A DNA stretch of 64,000 nucleotides from Pseudomonas sp. GOM7. Its GTDB lineage: Bacteria > Pseudomonadota > Gammaproteobacteria > Pseudomonadales > Pseudomonadaceae. The position numbers were made by a program, and so were the translations under genes. Shown piece by piece: positions 1 to 9,290 of this stretch. How positions within the stretch are numbered: the first letter of the stretch is position 1; each line of letters opens with the position of its first letter. The stretch spans positions 248,001 to 312,000 of the forward strand of contig NZ_CP113519.1 of NCBI RefSeq assembly GCF_026723825.1, given 5' to 3'. Below the pieces are notes generated by a model, which saw only the letters and a program-made list of their open reading frames with translations, had not been told where the DNA came from and ran no database searches.

Positions 1-356
1 ATATGTCCGAGCCGGTTTACCAGGCGCTCCTCGGCCAGCGGGAGAAAACCGGCAGCGGACAGTTTGTCTTTAGCACCCGCGAAGGTACGCCGCACGCATA
101 CCGCAACATCAACGACCGGGTTTGGTATCCGCTGCTGCGTCACCTGGGTTTGCGTAGGCGGCGTCCCTACCAAACCCGTCATACGGCCGCGACCCTCTGG
201 CTGGCTGCAGGCGAAAACCCGGAGTGGATCGCCAGGCAGATGGGGCACACCACCACCGAGATGCTGTTCCGAGTCTATTCGCGCTATGTCCCCAACCTGA
301 CCCGCCGTGATGGCAGTGCATTCGACAACCTGATTAAAGCCAATCTCAAGGCATGA
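1..356 (+). CDS. Tyrosine recombinase / phage-type integrase, C-terminal part (5' partial)
   Basis: This is the C-terminal half of the catalytic domain of a site-specific tyrosine recombinase, which cuts and rejoins DNA at attachment sites. The visible part has the second catalytic arginine in TRHTAAT (about residue 59 of the visible part), the QMGH motif carrying the conserved histidine, and the nucleophile tyrosine in VYSRY about ten residues later. The usual HxxR histidine is replaced by tyrosine (YQTR), a variant I recall in pseudomonad integrases. The reading frame is open to the left edge, so the N-terminal arm-binding and core-binding domains lie outside the window; the ATG at 3 is probably internal. 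It is followed directly by a small gene and then the restriction-modification block, consistent with a mobile island. Confidence 0.85.
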   Translation, partial: MSEPVYQALLGQREKTGSGQFVFSTREGTPHAYRNINDRVWYPLLRHLGLRRRRPYQTRHTAATLWLAAGENPEWIARQMGHTTTEMLFRVYSRYVPNLTRRDGSAFDNLIKANLKA

Positions 357-367
357 GGAGCTTCTGC

Positions 368-652
368 ATGAAACTGATCAAATGTGACAACGTGACCCCT
401 CTGCATTCATCGATGGAGGCCCGCGAGCATGCGTACCTCAAGCATCTGGCTTCAGCCATGAGTCACTACCTTGAGAACCCCCATGGCACCGAGCTTATTT
501 GCATCCTCGGCTCCGGCTACGAGAAGGATAATCGGCATGCCCTCGAAACCTGGGTCGCCTACCACCGCAACGAAGTTTTCGAGAAGCGCCTGGAGGGTCG
601 CAGTCCGCTGGACTATCTGATCGAGAAGCTTGAGAGCCTGTTGGGTAACTAA
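368..652 (+). CDS. Small hypothetical protein downstream of integrase
   Basis: A 94-residue soluble protein that I do not recognise. It has no signal peptide or membrane segment and is rich in charged residues. I start it at the ATG at 368 because GAGGAG at 355-360 lies at good spacing; an upstream in-frame ATG at 353 overlaps the integrase stop codon and has no such site. It is followed by a strong hairpin terminator, so it probably ends the integrase transcript. It could be an accessory protein of the integrative element, such as an excision or control factor, but nothing in the sequence proves that. Confidence 0.6.
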   Translation: MKLIKCDNVTPLHSSMEAREHAYLKHLASAMSHYLENPHGTELICILGSGYEKDNRHALETWVAYHRNEVFEKRLEGRSPLDYLIEKLESLLGN

Positions 653-658
653 GTTCGA

Positions 659-683
659 AAGGGGCCGAAAGGCCCCTTCATTG
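659..683 (+). terminator. Rho-independent terminator after the integrase unit
   Basis: GGGGCC (661-666), a GAAA tetraloop and GGCCCC (671-676), flanked by AA/TT and followed by a T-rich stretch (ttcattgtt). It separates the integrase transcript from the regulator gene at 898. Confidence 0.8.
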
Positions 684-766
684 TTCTACCCTGGCAGTAG
701 CGAGACTGTTCCATTCATTCGCCAATCTTCGTTTGGGTTGGGTTACCGCCCCCCCTGCCGGTCACA

Positions 767-795
767 GTTCAACTTGAACATGTAGTCAGGCATGT
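767..795. promoter_or_regulatory. Two adjacent inverted repeats upstream of the RtcR-like regulator
   Basis: A perfect 6-1-6 palindrome GTTCAA-C-TTGAAC lies at 767-779. It is followed at once by ACATG (778-782) and CATGT (791-795), an inverted repeat with an 8-base spacer. They sit about 105-130 bases before the GTG at 898 in a 245-base non-coding stretch. They are candidate operator or activator sites for the regulator itself. The binding protein is inferred, not shown. Confidence 0.4.
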
Positions 796-897
796 AAGGA
801 CCCGGATCGACGGATTGGTTTACTATCCAGGGCGCGAACCAGAGCACATTTTTCTCCTGCCTGCTGATGGGCAAGAGGGGGCGGGAGTATAGGGACA

Positions 898-2379
898 GTG
901 GTAAAGAAGCAGCTCGTATTGGCCAGCTGGGTGGGCGGGAATGATCTCAAAGCAGTTGCAGGTGCTGAGGCTGGCCCGATTCTGGCGACCCTGAATACTG
1001 TGGCTGTTGATAAAGTCGAGCTGCTTTGTTCATACCCCGCCGAGCGCGTTGAACCCTACCTAGCCTGGCTGCGCCAGCAGGTCGATGTATCAATCACCGC
1101 GCATTACGTTTCCCTGTCTTCCCCCGTTCATTTCGGGGAGATCTACCAGGCCGCAAGTCAACATTTAAAGCGCCTGTGTACTTCCGGAAATCAGCTTTCC
1201 ATTCTGCTCAGTCCCGGCACACCGGCCATGCAAGCGGTGTGGATTCTGCTGGGCAAAACGCGCTATCCGGCGACCTTCTACCAGTCCTCACTTGAGCAAG
1301 GCGTTCAGCAGGTCGAAGTGCCTTTCGAGATCGCGGCCGAGTATGTGCCGGCCGCCAATACCATCAGCACCGACAAGCTGGTTCAACTCGCCGGGCTGGA
1401 TGCCCCCGTGGATGCAGCCTTCGACAGCATCGTGACGCAGAGCGAGCGCATGCTGGCACTCAAGGCGCAGGCGCAGATACTCGCGACGAAGCAAGTCCCA
1501 GTACTGATTTACGGTGAAACCGGCACCGGCAAAGAGCTGTTTGCCCGTGCCATTCACAACGCCGGCCCACGTTCTGCAGCGCCCTTTGTTGCGGTGAACT
1601 GCGGTGCCATCGTGCCGGAGCTGATTGACTCAACCTTATTTGGCCACAAGAAGGGCGCATTCACTGGCGCTATTGCAGATCGGCCTGGGGTTTTCCAACA
1701 GGCCCATGGCGGCACGCTGTTTCTGGATGAGTTCGGTGAGCTAACGCCGGATGTGCAAGTACGCCTCCTGCGCGTACTGCAGGAAGGCACCTTCACCCCG
1801 GTAGGCTCCAGCCAGGAACTCAAGGTCGATGTGCGGCTGATCACCGCCACTCACCGCAACCTGATGCAGGAAGTTGCTCACGGGCGCTTCCGTGAAGACC
1901 TGTTCTATCGCATCGCTGTGGGTGTGCTGCACCTCCCGCCGCTCAGAGAGCGCGAAGGTGATCTGCTGTTACTGTCGGAAAAGCTGCTGGCCGGCATTGC
2001 CAGCCAGGATGCCAGCCTCGGCGATAAGAAAATTTCCGCAGAAGCAAAAAATCTTATCCTTCAGTACCCCTGGCGTGGCAACGTTCGCGAACTGCAATCC
2101 ACCTTGTTGCGCGCGGCTCTCTGGTGTTCGGGCGATCTGATTGCTGCTCATGATATCGAGCAAGCGCTGTTCAAATTGCCGCACGCACAGGCCGATGTAC
2201 TGGCCATGGATGTTTCGCAAGGCATTGATCTACAACAGGTAATCGCCGAAGTAGCCGGGCATTATCTGCGCAAGGCGCTGACGCTTACCGGCAACAACAA
2301 GACCCGTGCGGCCAGTCTGCTAGGCCTCAAAAGCCAGCAGACGCTGAGCAACTGGATGGACAAGTACGGCATCGAATAA
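898..2379 (+). CDS. RtcR-like sigma-54-dependent activator with CARF-like sensor domain
   Basis: A 493-residue bacterial enhancer-binding protein that would use ATP to open sigma-54 RNA polymerase promoters. Residues 1-165 resemble the CARF-like sensor of RtcR: a beta-alpha pattern, then FGEIYQA and a strand followed by SPGTPAMQAVWILLGKTRYP, which matches the TTG.H..Q.CWFLLAEARY.P pattern I recall in RtcR. Residues 180-410 are the AAA+ domain with Walker A GETGTGKE (about 205), GAFTGA (about 253, the sigma-54 contact loop), and Walker B FLDEFGE (about 276). Residues 450-493 form a Fis-type helix-turn-helix. The start is a GTG with gggcgggag upstream. No rtcA/rtcB RNA repair genes follow. Instead a sigma-54 promoter and a type I restriction operon do, so its target is probably that operon. 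The ligand is unknown; CARF domains bind cyclic oligonucleotides or related nucleotides. Confidence 0.85.
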   Translation: MVKKQLVLASWVGGNDLKAVAGAEAGPILATLNTVAVDKVELLCSYPAERVEPYLAWLRQQVDVSITAHYVSLSSPVHFGEIYQAASQHLKRLCTSGNQLSILLSPGTPAMQAVWILLGKTRYPATFYQSSLEQGVQQVEVPFEIAAEYVPAANTISTDKLVQLAGLDAPVDAAFDSIVTQSERMLALKAQAQILATKQVPVLIYGETGTGKELFARAIHNAGPRSAAPFVAVNCGAIVPELIDSTLFGHKKGAFTGAIADRPGVFQQAHGGTLFLDEFGELTPDVQVRLLRVLQEGTFTPVGSSQELKVDVRLITATHRNLMQEVAHGRFREDLFYRIAVGVLHLPPLREREGDLLLLSEKLLAGIASQDASLGDKKISAEAKNLILQYPWRGNVRELQSTLLRAALWCSGDLIAAHDIEQALFKLPHAQADVLAMDVSQGIDLQQVIAEVAGHYLRKALTLTGNNKTRAASLLGLKSQQTLSNWMDKYGIE

Positions 2380-2382
2380 AAC

Positions 2383-2400
2383 TTGGCACGGTCCTCGCTA
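2383..2400 (+). promoter_or_regulatory. Sigma-54 promoter for the hsdR operon
   Basis: TTGGCACG at 2383-2390 followed by GTCC and TCGCTA. The invariant GG (2385-2386) and GC (2397-2398) are exactly 12 bases apart start to start, as in the -24/-12 consensus TTGGCACG-N4-TTGC; the only core mismatch is C for T in the -12 element. It begins three bases after the regulator stop codon. Predicted transcription starts near 2410, at the hsdR ATG. Confidence 0.75.
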
Positions 2401-2409
2401 TAGGACCGT
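2388..2409. promoter_or_regulatory. 8-bp inverted repeat overlapping the -12 region and start of hsdR
   Basis: ACGGTCCT (2388-2395), six-base loop, AGGACCGT (2402-2409), perfect arms. It overlaps the sigma-54 element and ends one base before the ATG at 2411. It may be an operator, or a terminator-like hairpin for read-through from the regulator gene. Confidence 0.6.
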
Positions 2410-2410
2410 C

Positions 2411-5400
2411 ATGGATAGAATCGCCTACATGAAATCAGTCAACTTCGAGTTCCTCCGCCCTGGCAACGAACTGCTGGCGAACCTCGCCGGCCTCGCCGAA
2501 GCGGTCCTGCATATCGATCCGGGCAGCGCGCTCACTCGTCTGCGCAGCTTCGCCGAAGAGCTGACCAAAGCCATCTATAAGGAAGAACTGCTGCCGCGCA
2601 TGCCGCAGTCAACCTTCTACGACTTGGTGAAAAACTCGGTGTTCACCGATTGCGTTAGCAAGCCTCTGGTTCATCAGATCAACTTCCTGCGTATCCAGGG
2701 CAACGACACCGCTCACGGTGCGGAAGGTGACCTGCGCAACGCACAGCTGGCGCTGAAGACGGCCCATCAGTTGGCCATGTACATGGCCATCAAGTACTAC
2801 GGCACCGCACAGGCCGATATTCCGCCCTTTGCCGAGGTGCAGGATCCGACCGCGACCCTTGCCCGTCTGCAGAAGACAGTTTCCAGCTACGAGAAGGAGC
2901 TAAATCAGCAGCAGGAAGAGTTGCAGCGTGTCATGGAGAAGCTGGAGCAGGAACGCACCCGCCATCTCGACAAGCTGGAACCGCCTGCCAAGCCTGACCA
3001 GCAGAAGCGTCAGCAGCAGAGCCAGAAGGTTGCCGACAGCCTGCAGTGGAACGAAGCCAAGACCCGCGCCCTGCTGATTGACGCCATGCTGGTACAGGCG
3101 GGCTGGGACGTCAGCAACCCCGCACAGGTCGGCCAGGAGGTGGACGTCGACTTTCCCGATAACGTTTCCGGCAAGGGCCGTGCGGACTACGTGCTGTGGG
3201 GCGACAACGGTCAGCCGCTGGCCGTTATCGAGGCCAAGAAATCCGGCAATGTCAGCCTGCAGGCCGGGCGCGAACAGGCCCGCATGTATGCCGACGGCTT
3301 CGAGCGCATGGGCATGCAGCGCCCGGTGATTTTCTACAGCAACGGCTACGAAACCTTCATCTGGGACGACGCGCAGTACAACACCTACCGCCCGGTCTAT
3401 GGCCTCTACAGCAAGGACAGCCTCGAATACCTGATCTACCAGCGCCAATACCGCAAACCGGTTCTGGAGCGTCATAACCCTGATTTGAATATCGCTGACC
3501 GCCCCTATCAGATTGAAGCCATCAAGACGGTCGCCGCTCACTTTCAGCAGCAACGCCGCCGCGCGCTGATCATCCAGGCCACCGGCACGGGCAAGACTCG
3601 CGTGGCTATTGCGCTGGCCGAGCTGCTGCTGCGCACCGGTTGGGCCAAGCGCGTGCTGTTTCTGTGTGACCGCAAGGAGCTGCGCGTGCAGGCCGATGAG
3701 GCTTTCAAGCAGAACCTGCCCAGCGAGCCGCGCTGCGTGATCGGTGAAACCAACAAGGTTGATCAGACCGCACGCGTCTACATTGCCACCTACCCGGGCA
3801 TGATGAACCGCTTCGCCCAGCTCGACGTCGGCTTCTTCGACCTGATCATTGCCGACGAAAGCCACCGCAGTATCTACAACAAGTACCGTGACCTATTCGA
3901 TTACTTTGATGCCCTGCAGGTAGGCCTCACCGCCACCCCGGTGAAGTTCATCAGCCGCAACACCTTCGACATCTTCGACTGCGAGACCACTGACCCGACC
4001 TTCGAGTTTGGCCTCGATGCAGCCATCAACAATGATCCGCCTTACCTGGTGCCGTTCCGCGTTAAGGACCTCACCACCGATTTCCTGCGCGATGGCATTC
4101 ACTACAACGACCTGAGTGAAGAACAGCAGCGTCAGCTCGAAGAAGACCTCGGCGAGGAGGAGGCCAAGCGCACCACCATCGCCGGCAAGGATATCGGTCG
4201 CAAGATCTTCAGCGAAGACACCGATCGCATCATCCTGGAAAACCTGATCAACAATGGCATCAAGGACGAGACAGGCTCGCTGGTTGGCAAGACCATCATC
4301 TTCGCCCAGCGTCAGGACCACGCCGAGCACCTGGAGGCGCTCTTCTGCAAGCTTTACCCGCAGTACGGCAGCAAGGTTTGCAAGGTCATCCATAACGCCA
4401 TCCCGCATGTGGATACCTTGATCAAGGAATTCAAAAAGCCGGGCAACGACTTCCGCATCGCTATTTCGGTGGACATGCTTGATACCGGCATCGACGTGCC
4501 CGAAGTGGTCAACCTGGTCTTCGCCAAGCCAGTCAAATCCTGGGTGAAGTTCTGGCAGATGATCGGACGCGGCACACGCCTGCGCCCCAATCTGTTTGGT
4601 CAGGGCAAGCACAAGACCGAGTTCCTCATCTTCGATCACTATGGCAACTTTGACTTCTTCGAGCAGGAGTACGAAGAGCCCGAAGACCAGGGCGGCAAGT
4701 CGCTGCTGCAGACCACCTTCGAAGCGCGGCTGGAGCTGGCGCAGGCCGCCCTCAAGCACAACCATGCCGCCGCCTTCGATACCGCCATCGAGCTGCTGCG
4801 TGCCGACATCAACGACCTGCCGGAGAGCAGCGTTGCCGTTAAGCGCGAGCTGCGTGCCGTGGATCAGTTACGGCAAAGCGAGCAGCTACAAAAGTTCGAC
4901 GCCAAGACCCAGCACCTGCTGGCAACCACCATCGCCCCGCTAATGTCGGCTCGTGTCCTACGCGACAAACATGCCACCGCGCTCGACAAACTCATCGCTG
5001 GTATCGAGCGCTGCCTGGTGGAACAAGCCAGCTGCTTCGAGGATGGCAAGATCACCCTGCTGGAAGAGATCGACAAGCTCGCCATCAATATCCAGGCCGT
5101 GCGCCAGAAGGATGCCCTGATTGCCGAGGTACGCAGCGCAGACTTTTGGCTCAACGCCAACGTGGGCAAGCTGGAGCGCGCGCGGCAGGAACTGCGCGGC
5201 ATCATGAAATACCGCAAGTCTGGCGAAGGCCCAACCTATACCACGCCGGGCACCCGCACCGCCGATGGCGGCGTGCAGGAGGCTGAGCGTCAGATCAAGA
5301 TTGCCGGGGCCAACGAAGCGATGATCTACCGGCGCCGCCTCAAGGACATCCTCGACGGCATGCTGGCTGCCAACCCGACCCTGCAGAAGATCCACAAGGG

Positions 5401-5809
5401 TGAGCCGATTGCCGAGCAGGAACTCAGCTCGCTCACCTCGACCATCCTCACCACCCACCCCGGCGTCAGCCTGCAGGTGCTCAACGAGTTCTATGGGCGC
5501 ACCGCCAGTGAGCTGCAGTTGACCGTGCGCGAGCTAATTGGCTTGGATGTGCAGGCCATCGAGCAGCATTTCGCCCAGTTCCTGCATACCCACCCCAGCC
5601 TCACGGCCCAGCAGGTGCGCTTTATGAATCTGCTGAAAAGCTACATCGCCCAGCACGGCAGCATCGTCATCGAAAAGCTCTACGACGCTCCGTTCTCCAG
5701 CATTTCCCACGAAGGCATCGACGGTGTGTTTACCCCAGCCGACGTGGGTGAGCTGGTGGCCGTGCTCAAGCCCTTCTTGCGCGGGGAAACCCCGCCCACC
5801 AGTCACTAG
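2411..5809 (+). CDS. hsdR: Type I restriction enzyme R subunit (HsdR), DUF4145 plus nuclease plus helicase
   Basis: A 1132-residue motor and nuclease subunit of a type I restriction-modification complex; it translocates DNA with ATP and cuts unmodified DNA. Residues 20-130 resemble the DUF4145 domain often placed at the N-terminus of such proteins. A coiled-coil-like Gln/Glu-rich linker spans 155-205. The nuclease motif is RADYVLW...AVIEAKK (about 257-276). Superfamily 2 helicase motifs follow: ATGTGKT (about 390), DESH (about 481), GLTATP (about 506) and QMIGRGTRLRP (about 720). The ATG at 2411 lies on the predicted sigma-54 transcription start, so a second in-frame ATG at 2429 may be the real start; neither has a strong ribosome site. 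hsdR is separated by 8 bases from rmuC and heads the operon. Confidence 0.9.
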   Translation: MDRIAYMKSVNFEFLRPGNELLANLAGLAEAVLHIDPGSALTRLRSFAEELTKAIYKEELLPRMPQSTFYDLVKNSVFTDCVSKPLVHQINFLRIQGNDTAHGAEGDLRNAQLALKTAHQLAMYMAIKYYGTAQADIPPFAEVQDPTATLARLQKTVSSYEKELNQQQEELQRVMEKLEQERTRHLDKLEPPAKPDQQKRQQQSQKVADSLQWNEAKTRALLIDAMLVQAGWDVSNPAQVGQEVDVDFPDNVSGKGRADYVLWGDNGQPLAVIEAKKSGNVSLQAGREQARMYADGFERMGMQRPVIFYSNGYETFIWDDAQYNTYRPVYGLYSKDSLEYLIYQRQYRKPVLERHNPDLNIADRPYQIEAIKTVAAHFQQQRRRALIIQATGTGKTRVAIALAELLLRTGWAKRVLFLCDRKELRVQADEAFKQNLPSEPRCVIGETNKVDQTARVYIATYPGMMNRFAQLDVGFFDLIIADESHRSIYNKYRDLFDYFDALQVGLTATPVKFISRNTFDIFDCETTDPTFEFGLDAAINNDPPYLVPFRVKDLTTDFLRDGIHYNDLSEEQQRQLEEDLGEEEAKRTTIAGKDIGRKIFSEDTDRIILENLINNGIKDETGSLVGKTIIFAQRQDHAEHLEALFCKLYPQYGSKVCKVIHNAIPHVDTLIKEFKKPGNDFRIAISVDMLDTGIDVPEVVNLVFAKPVKSWVKFWQMIGRGTRLRPNLFGQGKHKTEFLIFDHYGNFDFFEQEYEEPEDQGGKSLLQTTFEARLELAQAALKHNHAAAFDTAIELLRADINDLPESSVAVKRELRAVDQLRQSEQLQKFDAKTQHLLATTIAPLMSARVLRDKHATALDKLIAGIERCLVEQASCFEDGKITLLEEIDKLAINIQAVRQKDALIAEVRSADFWLNANVGKLERARQELRGIMKYRKSGEGPTYTTPGTRTADGGVQEAERQIKIAGANEAMIYRRRLKDILDGMLAANPTLQKIHKGEPIAEQELSSLTSTILTTHPGVSLQVLNEFYGRTASELQLTVRELIGLDVQAIEQHFAQFLHTHPSLTAQQVRFMNLLKSYIAQHGSIVIEKLYDAPFSSISHEGIDGVFTPADVGELVAVLKPFLRGETPPTSH

Positions 5810-5817
5810 GAGTCAAC

Positions 5818-7707
5818 ATGCAAGCTAGTCAGTGGACGCCCGAGATCATCGTGATCTGCGCAGTGCTCGCCCTCGCCGCGGCCGTCATAGGCTTTGTGCT
5901 CGCAACCTTGCGCCAAAGCCGGCAAATCAACCAACTCGGTGCACAGCTTGAACAAGTGGCAGAGGCCAAGACTTCGACAGAAGCACAGTCGCAAATACTT
6001 CAGAGCCAGCTTCGCGAGTCAGAGGGCCGTAGCCAGGCGCTTCAAGTGGAGGAGGGCAAGCTCAAGGTGCAGCTCCAGGCATCGGTCGAAACCAACGCTC
6101 GCCTGATGCAAGAACTACAGGATCACAAAGTTGTGGCAAGTGATCTGCAGGTGAAGCTCGACCAAGCTAACCGGCAACATCACGAAGCTGCCAAGCGCTT
6201 GGAAGCAGCACAGACCAGTATTCAAGGTCAGCAAGAGCAGATGAGGGAGTTACGCGAACGTCTCGATACAACGAGCACGGCCAAAACCGCGTTGCAAGAG
6301 GAGCGTGATCGCCTGAAGGATGCATTGGCGAACGAGGAAACTCGCGCCAAGGTGGCGGAAACCTCCGAGCGCGATGCCCGCGCGCAGTTGGCTGAAACCA
6401 AGCAGCAACTGCATGAGCAGGTAAAGGCGTTCGGCGAGCTCCAGGGGCGTTTCAATACCCTGTCATCGGAGCACACCAAGCTCAAAACCACCCTGAGTCA
6501 GCGCGAGGAGCACTTCCAGGAGCAGATGACGCAGCTGGCTGATGCGCGCAAGTCGCTGACCCAGGAGTTCGAGAACCTGGCCAACAAGATTTTCGAGGAG
6601 AAGGGCAAGACCTTCACCCAAACCAGCCAAACCAGCATCGACGGTATGCTCAAGCCATTCCGCGAGCAGATCGAAGGTTTCCAGAAGCGCATCAACGAAG
6701 TTCACGATGCGTCCCTGCAGGGCAACACCAGTCTCAACTCTGAAATCAAAAAGGTGCTGGAAATCGGCCTGCAGATGAGCAAAGAGGCCAACAACCTCAC
6801 CTCCGCGCTCAAGGGAGACTCCCAGCAACGTGGGGCCTGGGGTGAGGCGCAACTGCGTCGCACGCTGGAAATGAGCGGGCTGATCGAAGAGGCACACTAC
6901 GAAGTGCAGGCAGCCTTCAAAGATGCCGAGGGCCGCTCCAAGCAAACCGACTACCTGATCAAACTGCCTGACGGCAAACACATCATCATCGACAGCAAGG
7001 TCTCTCTGGTTGCTTACGACCGCGCCGTTGGCGCCGAGTCACCAGAGGAATACCAGCTGGCCATGGCTGAACATGTCAAAGCGGTGCGCAAGCACATCGA
7101 TGACTTGGCCTCCAAGGACTACACCAACCTGGCCGGCATTCACAGCCCTGACTTTGTGCTCATGTTCATGCCCATTGAGCCTGCCTACATTGAGGCCATG
7201 AAGCACAACAAGGATCTGTTCGAATACGGCTACAAGAAGCACATCGTGCTGGTTTCCCACACCACCCTAATTCCCATTCTGCGCACCGTCGCCAATCTGT
7301 GGATGATCGAGCGCAGCAATGCCGAAGCGCGTGAGATCAGCGAGAAGGCTGGCGAGATCTATAACCAGGTATGCCTTGTGGCTGAGCGCATCGGCAAGCT
7401 GGGCGGCACGCTGAATACGGCGAGCAATCACTACAACAGCGCGATAACAGCATTGGCGGGACAACAGGGGCTATACGGCAAGATTGATCGCTTCAGCCAG
7501 CTGTCAGCCAAAGTCAGCAAGACCCTGCCGACGCTGGAGCCAGTTCATGTTGATTTCCAAAACGAGCGACTCTCGCTGATCGTCGAGGCCCTCGACGAAT
7601 CGCCTGAGCCAAACGAGAGCCTGCCGCAGCTACCAGCCGACGACCACGAAGGCGAGCAGTCCTCTCACGCAGAAACCAGCCCTAAAAACGAATTCGAGTT
7701 CTTCTGA
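5818..7707 (+). CDS. rmuC: RmuC-family protein inside the type I R-M operon
   Basis: A 629-residue protein of the RmuC family, linked to limiting DNA inversions and rearrangements and predicted to be nuclease-like. One membrane anchor lies at residues 7-28. A long coiled coil rich in Gln, Glu and Arg fills about 30-300. The RmuC core starts near [19 protein letters not shown] (about 331) and includes [15 protein letters not shown] (about 389), the recognisable catalytic-like block. The C-terminal tail is acidic and probably disordered. It is longer than the housekeeping RmuC (around 450-500 residues), mostly through the coiled coil. It lies between hsdR and hsdM, and its stop TGA shares a base with the hsdM ATG, so it is part of the operon and probably a membrane-anchored accessory of the restriction system. 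Confidence 0.9.
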   Translation: MQASQWTPEIIVICAVLALAAAVIGFVLATLRQSRQINQLGAQLEQVAEAKTSTEAQSQILQSQLRESEGRSQALQVEEGKLKVQLQASVETNARLMQELQDHKVVASDLQVKLDQANRQHHEAAKRLEAAQTSIQGQQEQMRELRERLDTTSTAKTALQEERDRLKDALANEETRAKVAETSERDARAQLAETKQQLHEQVKAFGELQGRFNTLSSEHTKLKTTLSQREEHFQEQMTQLADARKSLTQEFENLANKIFEEKGKTFTQTSQTSIDGMLKPFREQIEGFQKRINEVHDASLQGNTSLNSEIKKVLEIGLQMSKEANNLTSALKGDSQQRGAWGEAQLRRTLEMSGLIEEAHYEVQAAFKDAEGRSKQTDYLIKLPDGKHIIIDSKVSLVAYDRAVGAESPEEYQLAMAEHVKAVRKHIDDLASKDYTNLAGIHSPDFVLMFMPIEPAYIEAMKHNKDLFEYGYKKHIVLVSHTTLIPILRTVANLWMIERSNAEAREISEKAGEIYNQVCLVAERIGKLGGTLNTASNHYNSAITALAGQQGLYGKIDRFSQLSAKVSKTLPTLEPVHVDFQNERLSLIVEALDESPEPNESLPQLPADDHEGEQSSHAETSPKNEFEFF

Positions 7708-9290
7708 TGCTAACTGGCAAAATCCGCAACGATATCGACAAGCTCTGGGAAAAATTCTGGACTGGCGGCATCACTAACCCGCTGACCGTAATCGAACAGA
7801 TCAGCTACCTGATGTTCGCCCGCATGCTCGACATGCAGGAGGACGTGGCCGAGCGCAAAGCCAACCGCACCGGCAAGGCCTTCGATCGCCTGTTCCCCAA
7901 TACCCCGGAAGGCCAGCTGCTGCGCTGGAAAAACTTCCGCAACATGAGCGGCAAGGAGCTGCACAGCCACCTCAAGCAAAAGGTCTATCCGTTCTTCGCC
8001 AAGCTGGGCAGCGCCGAAGGCGAGGGCGGTGAGCGTGAAGGCCTTGGCCATATCAGCGAGTACATGCAGGACGCCGATCTGGAGATCAAGAACGAGTCCG
8101 TGCTCACCTCCGCCGTGGAGATGGTCAACGACCTGCCGCTGACCCAGAGCGACGTAAAGGGCGATATCTACGAATACCTGCTGAGCAAGCTCACCACCGC
8201 CGGCATCAACGGCCAGTTTCGCACACCGCGCCATATCATCGACGCGATGATCGAGTTGATCGCTCCGCTACCCACCGAGGTGATCTGCGACCCGGCCTGC
8301 GGCACCGCCGGTTTCCTCGCTCGCACCATGGAATACCTCAACCGCGTGCATTCCAGTCCGGAAGGTACCTTCACTGACGAAGACGGCAACCGGCATTACT
8401 CCGGCGACCTGCTCGAACCCTACCGCCAGCACATCAACAGCCAGATGTTCTGGGGCTTTGACTTCGACACCACCATGCTGCGCGTCTCCAGCATGAACAT
8501 GATGCTGCACGGCGTGAACGGCGCGAACATTCGCTACCAGGACTCCCTGAGCAAATCCATCAAGGAGCACTACCCGCGTCAGGAGCAGGACTTCTTCGAC
8601 GTGGTGCTGGCCAACCCGCCATTCAAAGGCAGCTTGGACGAAACCAACACCAACCCCGACGTGCTCGGCCTGGTGAAAACCAAGAAGACCGAGCTGCTGT
8701 TCGTCGCGCACATTCTGCGCTCGCTCAAGCTCGGTGGCCGTGCCGCGGTGATCGTGCCGGACGGCGTGCTGTTCGGCTCATCCAAGGCCCACCAGCAGCT
8801 GCGTCAGGAGCTGCTCGACAACAACCAATTGGAAGGCATCGTCAGCCTGCCCAGCGGCGTGTTCAAACCCTACGCCGGTGTGAGCACTGCCATCCTGATC
8901 TTCACCAAGGGCGGCAGCACCGAGCGTGTGTGGTTCTACGACCTGCAGGCCGACGGCTACTCACTGGATGACAAGCGCACCGAACTGAAAGGCGAGGGCA
9001 GCAACGACCTGCCCGATGCTATCGTCCAGTGGCACAAATACCGGCAGATGGTCGAGGGCAACGTTAGCGCCAGCACCATCAACACCCTGTTCGGCGACAA
9101 GCGCAAAAAGGCCTTTGTCGTGCAGGCCCAAGATATCGCCGCCAACAAGTACGACCTCTCCATCAACCGTTACAAGGAAGTGGAGTACCAGCAGGAGCAG
9201 TACGAAGACCCGAAGGTGATTCTGCAACGGCTAAAAGGGCTGGAGCAGGAAATTCTGGCGGATCTGGATGAGCTGGAGGGGATGCTGTGA
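7707..9290 (+). CDS. hsdM: Type I restriction-modification DNA methyltransferase (HsdM)
   Basis: A 527-residue N6-adenine methyltransferase that modifies the recognition site with S-adenosylmethionine and joins HsdS (and HsdR) in the complex. An N-terminal helical HsdM domain covers about 1-140. Motif [11 protein letters not shown], is at about 195 and binds the cofactor. The catalytic NPPF motif is at about 302 in [11 protein letters not shown]. Length and layout fit the family well. Start ATG overlaps the rmuC stop (TGATG), indicating translational coupling. The downstream hsdS starts inside its last codons. Confidence 0.95.
   Translation: MLTGKIRNDIDKLWEKFWTGGITNPLTVIEQISYLMFARMLDMQEDVAERKANRTGKAFDRLFPNTPEGQLLRWKNFRNMSGKELHSHLKQKVYPFFAKLGSAEGEGGEREGLGHISEYMQDADLEIKNESVLTSAVEMVNDLPLTQSDVKGDIYEYLLSKLTTAGINGQFRTPRHIIDAMIELIAPLPTEVICDPACGTAGFLARTMEYLNRVHSSPEGTFTDEDGNRHYSGDLLEPYRQHINSQMFWGFDFDTTMLRVSSMNMMLHGVNGANIRYQDSLSKSIKEHYPRQEQDFFDVVLANPPFKGSLDETNTNPDVLGLVKTKKTELLFVAHILRSLKLGGRAAVIVPDGVLFGSSKAHQQLRQELLDNNQLEGIVSLPSGVFKPYAGVSTAILIFTKGGSTERVWFYDLQADGYSLDDKRTELKGEGSNDLPDAIVQWHKYRQMVEGNVSASTINTLFGDKRKKAFVVQAQDIAANKYDLSINRYKEVEYQQEQYEDPKVILQRLKGLEQEILADLDELEGML

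Noticed and set aside
898-2379. True RtcR of an rtcBA RNA repair operon
   Set aside because: Domain layout is similar, but no rtcA or rtcB gene is adjacent and the sigma-54 promoter downstream feeds hsdR instead.
2900-4765. Minus-strand frames of 321 and 290 residues within hsdR
   Set aside because: Antisense shadows of hsdR codon usage; no domains and no start signals.
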